Part shown: positions 1 to 8,001 of the stretch, one piece after another
Numbering within the stretch: the first letter of the stretch is position 1
How the letters are laid out: every line of letters begins with the position of its first letter
Origin: Chryseobacterium indologenes
GTDB lineage: Bacteria; Bacteroidota; Bacteroidia; Flavobacteriales; Weeksellaceae
Assembly (NCBI GenBank): GCA_001013295.1
Contig: LAZY01000030.1
Location: forward strand, 124,001 to 188,000
Reading direction: 5' to 3'
Length of the DNA: 64,000 nucleotides
The notes under the pieces: generated by a model
Database searches by the model: none
What the model was told of the DNA's origin: nothing
Seen by the model: the letters and a program-made list of their open reading frames with translations, nothing else
Made by a program: the position numbers and the translations under genes

Positions 1-2
1 CT

Positions 3-347
3 GAAATGGTCACCGATAATTATTATGAAGAAGAATTACAGTACCAGGATGTAATTGATGCCAAGAAAAGAGCTGACGAACTACAGGAGAAGCCTGTTTA
101 CAGCCAGACTACCGAAGGAATAAAAATCACTTTTCCACAAGATTATAACAGCTCAAATACTACGGTAAAATTTGTTTTAAACAGAACCGACGACCAGAAT
201 TTAGATATTAAAAAATCTGTACAGCTTACGGGCCAGTCATTTGTAATACCAGCACAGGTATTGAAAATGGGTAATTATACTTTAAGACTGAGCTGGACTA
301 AAGACAAAACAGACTATCGAATAGATTACGACGTGATATGGAAATAG
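3..347 (+). CDS. FixH/CcoH-family cbb3 oxidase maturation protein (5' partial)
   Basis: The reading frame is open to the left edge, so the N-terminus and its membrane anchor lie outside the window; about 114 residues remain. The first ATG (position 6) falls in the conserved DNYYEEEL stretch that sits just after the anchor in FixH proteins, so it is internal and not the start. The rest looks like the periplasmic FixH beta domain. FixH proteins help assemble cytochrome cbb3 oxidase, probably through copper delivery to CcoN. The stop overlaps the next gene by 10 bases, and this FixH-TauE pairing is the usual end of the ccoNOP-ccoG operon in flavobacteria. Those upstream genes are inferred, not seen. 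Confidence 0.85.
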   Translation, partial: EMVTDNYYEEELQYQDVIDAKKRADELQEKPVYSQTTEGIKITFPQDYNSSNTTVKFVLNRTDDQNLDIKKSVQLTGQSFVIPAQVLKMGNYTLRLSWTKDKTDYRIDYDVIWK

Positions 348-1063
348 GACTTGTTGTATCGGCTATTGCCTTAGGCTTTACTTCCGGTTTTCACTGTATC
401 GGAATGTGCGGGCCTATTGCTTTATCGATGGGATTAACCAAAAAACAGGCGGCCAATTTTTATCTCCAGAATCTGACCTATCAATTCGGAAGAATTTTCA
501 CCTATTCATTATTGGGTGCACTTCTGGGAATTATAGGCCAGGGATTTGAGATGGCTGGCTTTCAGAAGTACCTGACGATCACCGCTGGAGTCTTGCTGAT
601 CATCATGGCTGTATTTTCATTTGGAGGAAAAGATTTTGCGTCAAAAATTCCTTTTTTATCCAAATTCTTGTATTCTGTAAAATCCAATCTGGGAAGACTG
701 CTTCAAAAGGCAGATTACCGCTCCAGATTTACAACAGGTATCCTCAATGGCTTTTTACCATGCGGAATGGTTTATATGGCTCTTACCGCAAGTCTTGCAG
801 GCGGAGGAATATGGCAGGGAGCCTTATATATGGTTTTATTTGGCCTGGGAACCCTTCCGTTCATGTTTGCCATCGTTCTTGCCGGAAATCTCATGAATCA
901 GGCCTTCAGAATAAAAGTTTTGAAAGCAGTTCCGATTATCATGATCATTCTGGGTGGGCTATTTATCCTGAGAGGGTTAGAACTGGGCATTCCTTATGTT
1001 TCACCAAAGGCCGAATCTATGACGATTTCAAAGGATCCAAACGGCGCTGTCAACTGTCATTAA
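338..1063 (+). CDS. sulfite exporter TauE/SafE (DsbD_2-like) family membrane protein
   Basis: A polytopic inner-membrane protein of 241 residues with about six hydrophobic segments. The first carries GFHCIGMCGP and a middle one carries GFLPCGMVY. Paired cysteine motifs of this kind (HCxGMCG and LPCG) mark the UreH/DsbD_2 branch of the family, which in cytochrome-oxidase operons is thought to act in copper or redox handling rather than sulfite export. The start overlaps the end of fixH, which implies translational coupling and a shared role in cbb3 oxidase maturation. The substrate is not established by the sequence. Confidence 0.85.
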   Translation: MEIGLVVSAIALGFTSGFHCIGMCGPIALSMGLTKKQAANFYLQNLTYQFGRIFTYSLLGALLGIIGQGFEMAGFQKYLTITAGVLLIIMAVFSFGGKDFASKIPFLSKFLYSVKSNLGRLLQKADYRSRFTTGILNGFLPCGMVYMALTASLAGGGIWQGALYMVLFGLGTLPFMFAIVLAGNLMNQAFRIKVLKAVPIIMIILGGLFILRGLELGIPYVSPKAESMTISKDPNGAVNCH

Positions 1064-1081
1064 TTAGCATTTTAAATAACC

Positions 1082-1825
1082 ATGAAAAAAACAATCGTCT
1101 TATTTTTAATAAGTCTGTTTACACTACAATCCTGCAATATAAATACAGAGGTTGTCTATCATAAAGACGCGGCTTCATCTATCATCACTGACATTGATAC
1201 CAGAGAATTTATGGCAGAAATGCAGGCAATGACACCAGATTCATTACAACAGGAGAAGTTTAAGGATATGGACCGATTTCCAACCACCTGGACGAGTATG
1301 TATGATCTTATGAAGAAAGAAGGAAAGCTTAAGACCGAAAACCAGGACACTGTCAGAATTCTGAAAAAAATTTCTATGAAATCTACCAAAGAAGGTAATA
1401 GTCCTGTCGCTGTTGGATACTCTTTTAAAATGGATCACATCACTCCCAAAGATTATGAATTAATTAAAAATTTCAATAAAGACGAGAAGTTACCCTTTGA
1501 TCAGAATGTACTCAATACCTGGGATGGAAAAACCCTAACCATTAATACGGATTTTTTCAACCTTAAAAACATTGAAGAAGTTCTTCAGTCTAAAGGCTCG
1601 AAAGAGGAAACTGAGAAAATGGAGGGAATGATGATGATGTTTTTCAAAAATGTAGGAACTACTCTGAAGTTTGATAATAAAATAAAATCGATCACCGGTA
1701 AACATGACTGGCTGAAGCAGGTTGATGATTATTCGATAAGAATCACATACGATCTGAAAGCGATGTATGAAAAGGATGCAAAATTAAAATATGCTGATAA
1801 AAAAATTATTGTCACAACAGAATAA
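1082..1825 (+). CDS. hypothetical lipoprotein
   Basis: 247 residues beginning with a short lipoprotein signal, MKKTIVLFLISLFTLQSC, with the lipobox cysteine at position 18. The rest is hydrophilic and acidic/lysine-rich with no domain I recognise; a methionine-rich run (EKMEGMMMMFF) lies near residue 180. It starts 18 bases after the TauE-family gene, so it may be co-transcribed with the oxidase-maturation genes, but nothing in the protein links it to that job. Probably anchored to the inner leaflet of the outer membrane or the inner membrane facing the periplasm. Confidence 0.75.
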   Translation: MKKTIVLFLISLFTLQSCNINTEVVYHKDAASSIITDIDTREFMAEMQAMTPDSLQQEKFKDMDRFPTTWTSMYDLMKKEGKLKTENQDTVRILKKISMKSTKEGNSPVAVGYSFKMDHITPKDYELIKNFNKDEKLPFDQNVLNTWDGKTLTINTDFFNLKNIEEVLQSKGSKEETEKMEGMMMMFFKNVGTTLKFDNKIKSITGKHDWLKQVDDYSIRITYDLKAMYEKDAKLKYADKKIIVTTE

Positions 1826-1833
1826 AATAACTA

Positions 1834-1860
1834 CCCCATCGAAATTCGGTGGGATTTGTT
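1834..1860. terminator. weak terminator between convergent genes
   Basis: An imperfect hairpin, CCCATCGAA / TTCGGTGGG, is followed by a T-rich run (ATTTGTTTTAG). It lies in the 35-base gap between the lipoprotein gene and the convergent XRE regulator. The stem has one mismatch and the T tract is broken, so efficiency is doubtful. Confidence 0.4.
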
Positions 1861-2229
1861 TTAGTATTTAGGATTAATTTTATCCAACAGATTTTTAATC
1901 ATTTCTTTTTGCTCCTCAATTACCTGGTCTTTATCAGCAATACGTTTCTCATACTGCTCAATAAGCTTATTAAAATCGTTATTGAGTATTTTTTCACCAT
2001 CTATCTTAATATTTCTATTTTTAAAAATAATACCATTTTCTTCGAACCACGATAATACATCTACTTGTAAAATACGTTCTATAGAAACAAATTGGGAAAG
2101 AGTAGGAAGCCCTTTATCACTCTCCCAGTTAGAGATCGTCTTTTGTGTTGTATTTAGGGAAAATGCCAGATCATCTTGGGATAATTTCATATTTTCTCTC
2201 ATTTGTTTTAGTCTCTGTCCTATTCTCAT
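1861..2229 (-). CDS. XRE-family HTH transcriptional regulator
   Basis: 122 residues. Residues 1-60 form a clear lambda-repressor-like HTH (IGQRLKQMRENMKLSQDDLA, then TQKTISNWESDKGLPTL). The C-terminal part, from about residue 85, is a charged heptad-like helix (YEKRIADKDQVIEEQKEMI) that would serve as a dimerising coiled coil. It is divergent from the small GG-leader peptide gene at 2355. The 125-base gap holds two identical 12-bp direct repeats 21 bp apart, so it probably represses its own promoter and perhaps the peptide gene. There is no peptidase or ligand-binding domain. Confidence 0.88.
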   Translation of the reverse strand: MRIGQRLKQMRENMKLSQDDLAFSLNTTQKTISNWESDKGLPTLSQFVSIERILQVDVLSWFEENGIIFKNRNIKIDGEKILNNDFNKLIEQYEKRIADKDQVIEEQKEMIKNLLDKINPKY

Positions 2230-2238
2230 AATAGTGAT

Positions 2239-2271
2239 AAATTTAGAAAAAAGTTTCTGAAATTTAGAAAA
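2239..2271. promoter_or_regulatory. candidate operator: 12-bp direct repeat, 21-bp period
   Basis: AAATTTAGAAAA occurs at 2239-2250 and again, identically, at 2260-2271. The 21-bp period equals two helical turns, so both copies face the same side of the DNA. The second copy is also part of an inverted arrangement (TTTCTgaaatttAGAAA). The pair sits 10 bases upstream of the XRE regulator start, where a repressor would block that gene's promoter. Binding by the neighbouring regulator is inferred. Confidence 0.5.
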
Positions 2272-2301
2272 GCGGGTATTTTTATATTGATTTCACTTCT
2301 T

Positions 2302-2309
2302 TACTTTTG
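2302..2309 (+). promoter_or_regulatory. Bacteroidota -7 element for the GG-leader peptide gene
   Basis: TACTTTTG matches the Bacteroidota sigma-A -7 consensus TAnnTTTG, 45 bases before the peptide start codon. A TTG lies only 12 bases upstream, shorter than the usual 17-23, so the -33 element is weak or absent. Confidence 0.45.
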
Positions 2310-2354
2310 AAAAATTAATAAAAACAATACAAAATCTTATAAAAAATCTTTATT

Positions 2355-2558
2355 ATGAAAAAAATTAATTTAAAAACAAAAGGGTGCCTGACCAGAAAAG
2401 AATTAAGAAATATTAGTGGTGGCATTGATGATGGAGGATCTGAAGAAGTTATCGACGGAGGGGATCAGGGTGCTTATAGCTGCCCTAATGCTACACCTGT
2501 ATATAGATGCTTTAAACTATCCACTGGAAAATGGTATTGCTATTGTGGTTATAACTAA
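2355..2558 (+). CDS. double-glycine leader (bacteriocin-like) peptide
   Basis: 67 residues. The first 23 form a leader of the Chryseobacterium bacteriocin-like type, MKKINLKTKGCLTRKELRNI followed by SGG, ending at the double glycine where a C39-type peptidase/ABC exporter would cut. The predicted core (IDDGGSEEVIDGG... to YCYCGYN) is acidic, glycine-rich at its start, and has four cysteines in its C-terminal half. No maturation or export gene is nearby, so the exporter must be encoded elsewhere. Its activity is unknown; leader peptides of this type are common in the genus but rarely tested. The divergent XRE gene may regulate it. Confidence 0.8.
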   Translation: MKKINLKTKGCLTRKELRNISGGIDDGGSEEVIDGGDQGAYSCPNATPVYRCFKLSTGKWYCYCGYN

Positions 2559-2586
2559 GCACTCTGCTTATGTACAATCATAAAAA

Positions 2587-2622
2587 TAAAACCTCCTATC
2601 ACAAATGATAGGAGGTTTTTTA
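2587..2622. terminator. bidirectional terminator
   Basis: AAAACCTCCTATCA, a CAAA loop region and TGATAGGAGGTTTT form a near-perfect stem ending in a T run on both strands. It separates the GG-leader peptide gene from the convergent serS. Confidence 0.9.
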
Positions 2623-2643
2623 TATGAAATAATCCTTTTTTAT

Positions 2644-3912
2644 TTAGTTGATTACATCGAATCTAGCATATTCAGCAATCTTCTTAGGAAGTTTAATTCC
2701 TTCCGCAGTCTGATTGTTCTCCAGCAACGCAGCCATGATTCTTGGCAATGCCATTGCTGAACCATTCAGTGTGTGAACCAGCTGAGACTTACCATCTGCT
2801 TTATAACGGCACTTCAATCTGTTGGCCTGGAATGTTTCAAAGTTTGAAACAGAGCTTACTTCCAGCCACATTTCCTGTGCAGCACTCCATACTTCAAAGT
2901 CGTAAGTCATTGCAGAAGCAAAACCTGTATCACCACCACAAAGTCTTAAAACTCTGAAAGGTAATTCAAGGTCTGTAAGGATTTCCTTGATGTGCTCTAC
3001 CATTTCTTCCAGAACAGCATAAGAATTTTCAGGTTTTTCAATTCTTACAATCTCTACTTTTTCGAACTGGTGAAGACGGTTCAATCCTCTTACGTGAGCT
3101 CCATAGCTTCCCGCTTCTCTTCTGTAACATTGAGAGAAAGCTGTATTCTTTACCGGAAGGTCCTTTTCATCGAATAAAACATCACGATAAAGGTTGGTTA
3201 CAGGAACTTCTGCCGTAGGGATCAGATATAATTTATCTTCGTTAATATAATACATTTGACCTTCTTTATCAGGCAATTGTCCTGTTCCGAATCCGGATGC
3301 TTCATTCACTACGTGAGGGGGATTTACTTCCGTATATCCTTTATCAACGTTTTTATCCAGGAAATACTGAACCAAGGCTCTCTGCAATCTTGCTCCTTTA
3401 CCTAAATAAACAGGGAAACCTGCTCCGGCAATTTTCACTCCCAGTTCAAAATCGATCAGGTTGTATTTTTTAGCCAGCTCCCAGTGAGGAATTGCTCCTT
3501 CAACAAGACCTTCTACAGGATGAGACTGGAAAATAATTTCGTTGTCATCAGCAGAGGCACCGCTTTTTACCAATTCATTAGGAATGTTAGGAAGCTGATA
3601 TAGAATAGTAAGAAGATCAGTCTCCTTTACCTCCAATTGAGATTTCAATTCTGAGCTCGACTCTTTATACTGTGCTGTTTTAGATTTTGCAGATTCCGCC
3701 TCTTCTTTTTTTCCTTCCTTCATCAAAAGTCCAATTTCCTTGGAGATTTTGTTGATCTCGGAAAGTTGGGAATCTAGTTCAAACTGGATTCTTTTTCTTT
3801 CGTCGTCAGTAGCAATAGCCTCGTCTACCAACTCAAGATTCTTGAATTGTCTTTTCTTAAGACCTTCTAAAACGCGTTCTTTGTTGTCGCGCAAAAAATT
3901 GACTTGTAACAT
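2644..3912 (-). CDS. serS: serine--tRNA ligase
   Basis: 422 residues, the normal length. The N-terminal third is the long antiparallel coiled-coil arm that grips tRNA-Ser (residues about 30-105, charged heptads). The class II catalytic core follows, with motif 2 (FSQCYRREAGSYG, then RGLNRLHQFEKVE) and motif 3 (NGSAMALPRIMAALLE). It charges tRNA-Ser and tRNA-Sec in the cytoplasm. The ATG at 3912 gives the canonical MLQVNFLRDN start. It stands alone between two terminator or intergenic regions, with the lipoprotein gene at 3979 next upstream in the same direction. Confidence 0.98.
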   Translation of the reverse strand: MLQVNFLRDNKERVLEGLKKRQFKNLELVDEAIATDDERKRIQFELDSQLSEINKISKEIGLLMKEGKKEEAESAKSKTAQYKESSSELKSQLEVKETDLLTILYQLPNIPNELVKSGASADDNEIIFQSHPVEGLVEGAIPHWELAKKYNLIDFELGVKIAGAGFPVYLGKGARLQRALVQYFLDKNVDKGYTEVNPPHVVNEASGFGTGQLPDKEGQMYYINEDKLYLIPTAEVPVTNLYRDVLFDEKDLPVKNTAFSQCYRREAGSYGAHVRGLNRLHQFEKVEIVRIEKPENSYAVLEEMVEHIKEILTDLELPFRVLRLCGGDTGFASAMTYDFEVWSAAQEMWLEVSSVSNFETFQANRLKCRYKADGKSQLVHTLNGSAMALPRIMAALLENNQTAEGIKLPKKIAEYARFDVIN

Positions 3913-3978
3913 TTTATTTAGATGTTAAATATTAGATGTTTAGCTTACGATCAAGCTAACAATTTTACAAATTTAAAA

Positions 3979-4476
3979 TTATTTTGTGACAGTTACCACA
4001 TTTATTGAATTTGGTGCACTGGCATCTTTAGTAAATATCGATTGCTGGTTGTACAGTACTTCTGAAACCTGGAATACCGTTGGGGTATTACGATAATGAA
4101 TTTCAAGCTGATCAACCGTGGTTTGCGTCGTATTATTCACATTTCTGGAAAGGGTAAGCTGCATTCGGGAATAATAGGTAGTCCCTGCAGAGTCAAACTT
4201 TTTTCTCTTGGCACCTGAAATATATTCCATATAAAACAGCGAATCTGTAGTCATCTTCAGGGGAATGCTCACAGGTGAAATATCTTTATCTCCCAGCATA
4301 TCATTCACAGAATATCCGGTATAAGATCCGGCTTTTTTTGCATTCAGCAAATCCGGACTGGTACTGCTCTTCATATAAATATTCATGATCTGATCTATCC
4401 TCTGCAAAGATTCATCATCACTTTTGCAGCTCACAACAGAAATAATCATCAATATACTCCAAAAATATTTCATCAT
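3979..4476 (-). CDS. hypothetical lipoprotein
   Basis: 165 residues with a lipoprotein signal (WSILMIISVVSC, lipobox cysteine at 17) followed by KSDDES, whose acidic run right after the cysteine resembles the lipoprotein export signal of Bacteroidota outer-surface lipoproteins. Two adjacent ATGs (4476, 4473) are possible starts. The rest is polar with alternating beta-like segments; I recognise no domain. It lies 37 bases downstream of asnB in the same direction and could be read through from it. Confidence 0.7.
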   Translation of the reverse strand: MMKYFWSILMIISVVSCKSDDESLQRIDQIMNIYMKSSTSPDLLNAKKAGSYTGYSVNDMLGDKDISPVSIPLKMTTDSLFYMEYISGAKRKKFDSAGTTYYSRMQLTLSRNVNNTTQTTVDQLEIHYRNTPTVFQVSEVLYNQQSIFTKDASAPNSINVVTVTK

Positions 4477-4513
4477 GATACAAAGGTAAAATATTAATCT
4501 TTAGGCTGCTTCT

Positions 4514-6412
4514 TTATTTTTCAAAATATTTCTGATACCATAGTTCAAAAGTAACAAGCTGCCAGATTTTGACCCAGTCATATTCATGCTCCTGATGATT
4601 CCACCATTCATCAATCACTTCAGCCCTGAAAAAATCTCTTTGTTTTAAGCTTTCCAATGTTTCTGTAATGAAATCCCTGACTTTTTTTTCTTTTTTAAGA
4701 AAGTAGTGCACCGGAAAAGAAAATCCTCTTTTAGGCATATTCAAAACTTCTGAAGGAAGATATTTTTCTGCTGTTTTCCTCAATAAAGGCTTATTTCTGA
4801 TCCCGTTGAACCTGATTTCCTCCGGTAAGGCCGCCACATAATCAATCAGTTTATTACTTAGATAAGGATAACGGAATTCTACTCCGTATTTCATCGCACT
4901 CAAATCATCCCGGAAGACATGATGTGAAGACAGGGAATATTTCATATCATATTCGAAATAGCCTGAATAATTTTTTGATTCTGAAGCATAATACCCTGAA
5001 AGATCGGTACTGATCTTAGTGTAAATATCAAATTTTAAAACATCTTTTACCTGAAGCGGCATCATACTGATCTGGCTCTGACGAAAAAAATCAAACATTG
5101 CCTCCTGGGAAAAATAATTTTTTACCCTTTGCGAGAAGGAATCATTGGTAAAGATAAGAGGCTTTATAAAATTAAAATTTCTCATAAAAAGCCATCTCTT
5201 AAGCTTTAGTGTATGCGAATAGCCGCCAAAAAGCTCATCGGCTCCGTTTCCGCTCAATACAACTTTGAAGTCTTTATCATGAGCATATTTTGCTGCATTG
5301 ATCAATACTTCGAAGCTGCTGTAAGGTTCTTCAAAATGCTGGATATTCTCTTTGAGCTGATCCAACGCTTCTTCATCACTAACCTCTTTTATTTGGTGCG
5401 AAACGCCAAAATGTCTGGCGGCCAGTGAAGCCTTCTCCACTTCTTCTTCAGAAAACGGATAGGATATGGTGTAAGTATTGATATTTTGATTAAACGACTT
5501 TGATTTTGAAGCAATTAGGGTAGAATCTATTCCGCCGCTCATCATGACTGCTACCGGAACATCTGCATATAACTGCTCGGATATACTTTCAGACAATAAC
5601 CCGTCAATTTGCTTCACCGCTTCTTCTTCAGAAATATTTACTTTACGTTTAGCAGGCAAATTCCAGAACTTTTCTTTTGTAATCGTCCTATCTTTTAAGC
5701 TGATAGTCATAAAAGAAGCAGGCTCAAGAGAAAATATATTCTGAAAGCAGGTTTGTGGAGCTAATGTAGTCTGAAAAAGAAAATTGGTGTACACTCCATT
5801 CCAGTTGATTTCCGGATGAATCCATTCATTCTTCAGAATTGCTTTTATTTCTGATGCCCAAACAATTCCCTGTTCATTCTGATGGTAAAAAATAGGCTTC
5901 ATCCCTACTCTGTCTCTCGCCAGAATAAGCTTTTGCTGCATAAGATCAACAATACAAATGGCAAACATCCCATCCAGTTTTTCAAATGCTGAATTTCCCC
6001 ATTGCTGGTAAGCTTTCAGAATCACTTCTGTATCGGAAGTACTTATAAAAACGTGTCCAAACGACTCCAGCTCTGCTTTTAGGGTTCTGAAATTGTAAAT
6101 TTCTCCGTTGAATGTAATAATGATTTTTTCATCTTCAGAAAGCATAGGCTGATGCCCTTTTTCAGAGAGATCTACAATAGATAACCTACGGAATCCCAAG
6201 GCAAGATCAGCCTGTACATCTGTCAAAACCGGAAATTGATCTTTTACCTTTTGGGTGGAATCATTCCCTGAAAATGAAGCTCCCTGGCCATTATGATATA
6301 GCCAAAATCCTTCATCATCCGGCCCACGATGCCTGATCGCCTGATTCATCTCCAGAATATTCTGAGAAGAAATACTTTTATGAAATGAATAATAGCCGCT
6401 GATTCCGCACAT
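4514..6412 (-). CDS. asnB: asparagine synthase (glutamine-hydrolysing)
   Basis: 632 residues. After removal of Met, the nucleophile Cys2 (MCGISGYYSF) opens a class II glutamine amidotransferase domain with FRRLSIVDLSEKGHQPM and NGEIYNF. The synthetase half has the PP-loop SGGIDSTLIASKS, then LSGNGADELFGGYSH and RYPYLSNKLIDY. It converts aspartate to asparagine with glutamine nitrogen and ATP. Members of this length in Bacteroidota often sit in surface-polysaccharide loci, where they may amidate a sugar or lipid precursor. The flippase and glycosyltransferase just upstream fit that, but housekeeping asparagine synthesis is equally possible. Confidence 0.92.
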   Translation of the reverse strand: MCGISGYYSFHKSISSQNILEMNQAIRHRGPDDEGFWLYHNGQGASFSGNDSTQKVKDQFPVLTDVQADLALGFRRLSIVDLSEKGHQPMLSEDEKIIITFNGEIYNFRTLKAELESFGHVFISTSDTEVILKAYQQWGNSAFEKLDGMFAICIVDLMQQKLILARDRVGMKPIFYHQNEQGIVWASEIKAILKNEWIHPEINWNGVYTNFLFQTTLAPQTCFQNIFSLEPASFMTISLKDRTITKEKFWNLPAKRKVNISEEEAVKQIDGLLSESISEQLYADVPVAVMMSGGIDSTLIASKSKSFNQNINTYTISYPFSEEEVEKASLAARHFGVSHQIKEVSDEEALDQLKENIQHFEEPYSSFEVLINAAKYAHDKDFKVVLSGNGADELFGGYSHTLKLKRWLFMRNFNFIKPLIFTNDSFSQRVKNYFSQEAMFDFFRQSQISMMPLQVKDVLKFDIYTKISTDLSGYYASESKNYSGYFEYDMKYSLSSHHVFRDDLSAMKYGVEFRYPYLSNKLIDYVAALPEEIRFNGIRNKPLLRKTAEKYLPSEVLNMPKRGFSFPVHYFLKKEKKVRDFITETLESLKQRDFFRAEVIDEWWNHQEHEYDWVKIWQLVTFELWYQKYFEK

Positions 6413-6556
6413 AGTAATTTAATAGAAGTGTAAAAATAAGGAAATGACTTTATTTAATAGAAATCAGACTCACAAATCGGCAGAAAAAGAAATAAAACTG
6501 AAACAAGAGGTTGTTATAGACTCAAAGTTTTATTTTATTTATGTTATATTTTTAAG

Positions 6557-6644
6557 GGTGCTAAGAGAAGGATCGATTTCTAATCGATCTGATGAAGCGA
6601 AATGGCTATTCATAAGCTTCGTAAGAATCAATGAAGTTGATTCC
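6557..6644 (+). repeat. dispersed structured intergenic repeat, copy A
   Basis: This element matches a second copy at 48211-48294. Shared blocks are GCTAAGA, CTGATGAAG, TGGCTAT, CATA and ATCAATGAA-TTGATTCC. It holds two hairpins. The first is GATCGATT-TCT-AATCGATC (6571-6589) with a G-T pair outside it. The second is GAATCAA-TGAAG-TTGATTC (6625-6643). It fills much of the 330-base gene-free stretch between the asnB start (6412) and the flippase stop (6743). The rest of that gap shows only AT-rich sequence; an open frame of 96 codons across it (6444-6734) is judged non-coding. Confidence 0.75.
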
Positions 6645-6742
6645 ATCTTTGCTCACTTAAAATATTACACTATTAAAAAAACCTTTGCGTTAAAAAAAGC
6701 ATCTTCATTCTTATTAAGAAACCCTTTACGCTAATCGAAATA

Positions 6743-7996
6743 TTATTTCTTTAAAAATTTAGTCTTTAAAAGCTGTAGTTCTTCTTTTGAGACCATATAA
6801 TCCTTCAGGCTGAATGGTGTTGTACTGTAGAATTTTCTGAACAGCAGGAAAGCGGAGACCAGATAAGAAGAGGTGGTGGCCAGACAGGCTCCAAGAATTT
6901 CCCATCTGGGTATGGCAATGAAAGAGAAAACTACGGTAACAACCAGACCTACTATTGATTTTACATTTAGGATTTTCAATTCTCTGATTCCAGAGAAATA
7001 ATGTCCCACCATATCACTTATCGCAATCGCAAAAATTCCCGGAGATAAAAGAAGCATGATCTCTTTGGTATCTTTGAATTCGTTCCCGAAAATCATCACA
7101 TAGACCTCTGAAGGGATGATCAGAATTCCCAATATAAAACCTAACATCAGAATAACCGTCAGTTTGATAGAAGATTTGGTCTTTTCTATAGATCCTTCCC
7201 TGCTCTTGCTGTTGACTACATCAGAGTATAAAACTACGGCAATACTTCTTGTAATCGTCCATATCGCTTCCGAAAAGGTTACCCCGATCGAAAAGATCCC
7301 AACACTGGCAATGCCTTCGAAATATTCCAGAAAATAAAATGAAAGTCTGTAATTCAGAAACTGTACAAAGGCACTCAATTGAGTTTTCCACCCATATTCA
7401 AACATATTCCGGGCCACTTCTCTGGAGAATGAGACTTCCGAAATATCACACTTTTTAATGATCTGAAAGAAACTCGTTATAAAAAGAAGTGCCAGGCATC
7501 CGATCTGTGCAAGAAAATATACTGAAACCTCCTTTTGATTAAACCCATATACCAACAGCCCTATAAAAATAATATGAACCAGTTGCTGCAACACAGTATA
7601 AACATTGAACCTCCTAATATTCTGTGTTCCAACAAACAAGCTTATATTGGTTGATAACAGCGATGAAAAAACAGAAATTCCGATCAGATAGACAAGATAC
7701 CCGCTCTGAATTGAGGTAAAACTGAACAGGAAAGGCACCAGAAGTCCGATAAAAAGAGACCAGAGGTAGGCATATAATAGAATCTTCTCTATTCTGAATC
7801 TTGAAGCAAAATACGAAGTACTGCTCCCGGAAAATATACTGCTGAAAAAGCTTACTGCCGCCGCATTGGCAATGACAATGGAAATTGTTCCTTTCCCTTC
7901 ACTCCCCCACATATTCGTAGAATAGATTACCAACCCGAAGCTAAGCACCAGGATAAGAAAACGTGAAACGAAAGTTTTAATGATGGTAAGCGGCAT
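6743..7996 (-). CDS. oligosaccharide flippase / polysaccharide biosynthesis membrane protein (Wzx-like)
   Basis: 417 residues with about 12 hydrophobic segments and the N-terminal pattern of the MOP/Wzx superfamily (FVSRFLILVLSFGLVIYSTN, then GSEGKGTISIV). These proteins flip lipid-linked sugar repeat units across the inner membrane. It begins 5 bases after the stop of the upstream glycosyltransferase, so the two form a transcriptional unit. The substrate is unknown; the companion transferase and asnB suggest a surface glycan. No polymerase or ligase gene is seen nearby, so the rest of the pathway is probably elsewhere. Confidence 0.85.
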   Translation of the reverse strand: MPLTIIKTFVSRFLILVLSFGLVIYSTNMWGSEGKGTISIVIANAAAVSFFSSIFSGSSTSYFASRFRIEKILLYAYLWSLFIGLLVPFLFSFTSIQSGYLVYLIGISVFSSLLSTNISLFVGTQNIRRFNVYTVLQQLVHIIFIGLLVYGFNQKEVSVYFLAQIGCLALLFITSFFQIIKKCDISEVSFSREVARNMFEYGWKTQLSAFVQFLNYRLSFYFLEYFEGIASVGIFSIGVTFSEAIWTITRSIAVVLYSDVVNSKSREGSIEKTKSSIKLTVILMLGFILGILIIPSEVYVMIFGNEFKDTKEIMLLLSPGIFAIAISDMVGHYFSGIRELKILNVKSIVGLVVTVVFSFIAIPRWEILGACLATTSSYLVSAFLLFRKFYSTTPFSLKDYMVSKEELQLLKTKFLKK

Positions 7997-8001
7997 AATA
8001 A

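Noticed and set aside
6444..6734. 96-codon open frame on the plus strand between asnB and the flippase gene
   Set aside because: It runs through the structured repeat at 6557-6644, has no recognisable protein pattern, and the conserved parts follow RNA-like hairpins rather than codons.
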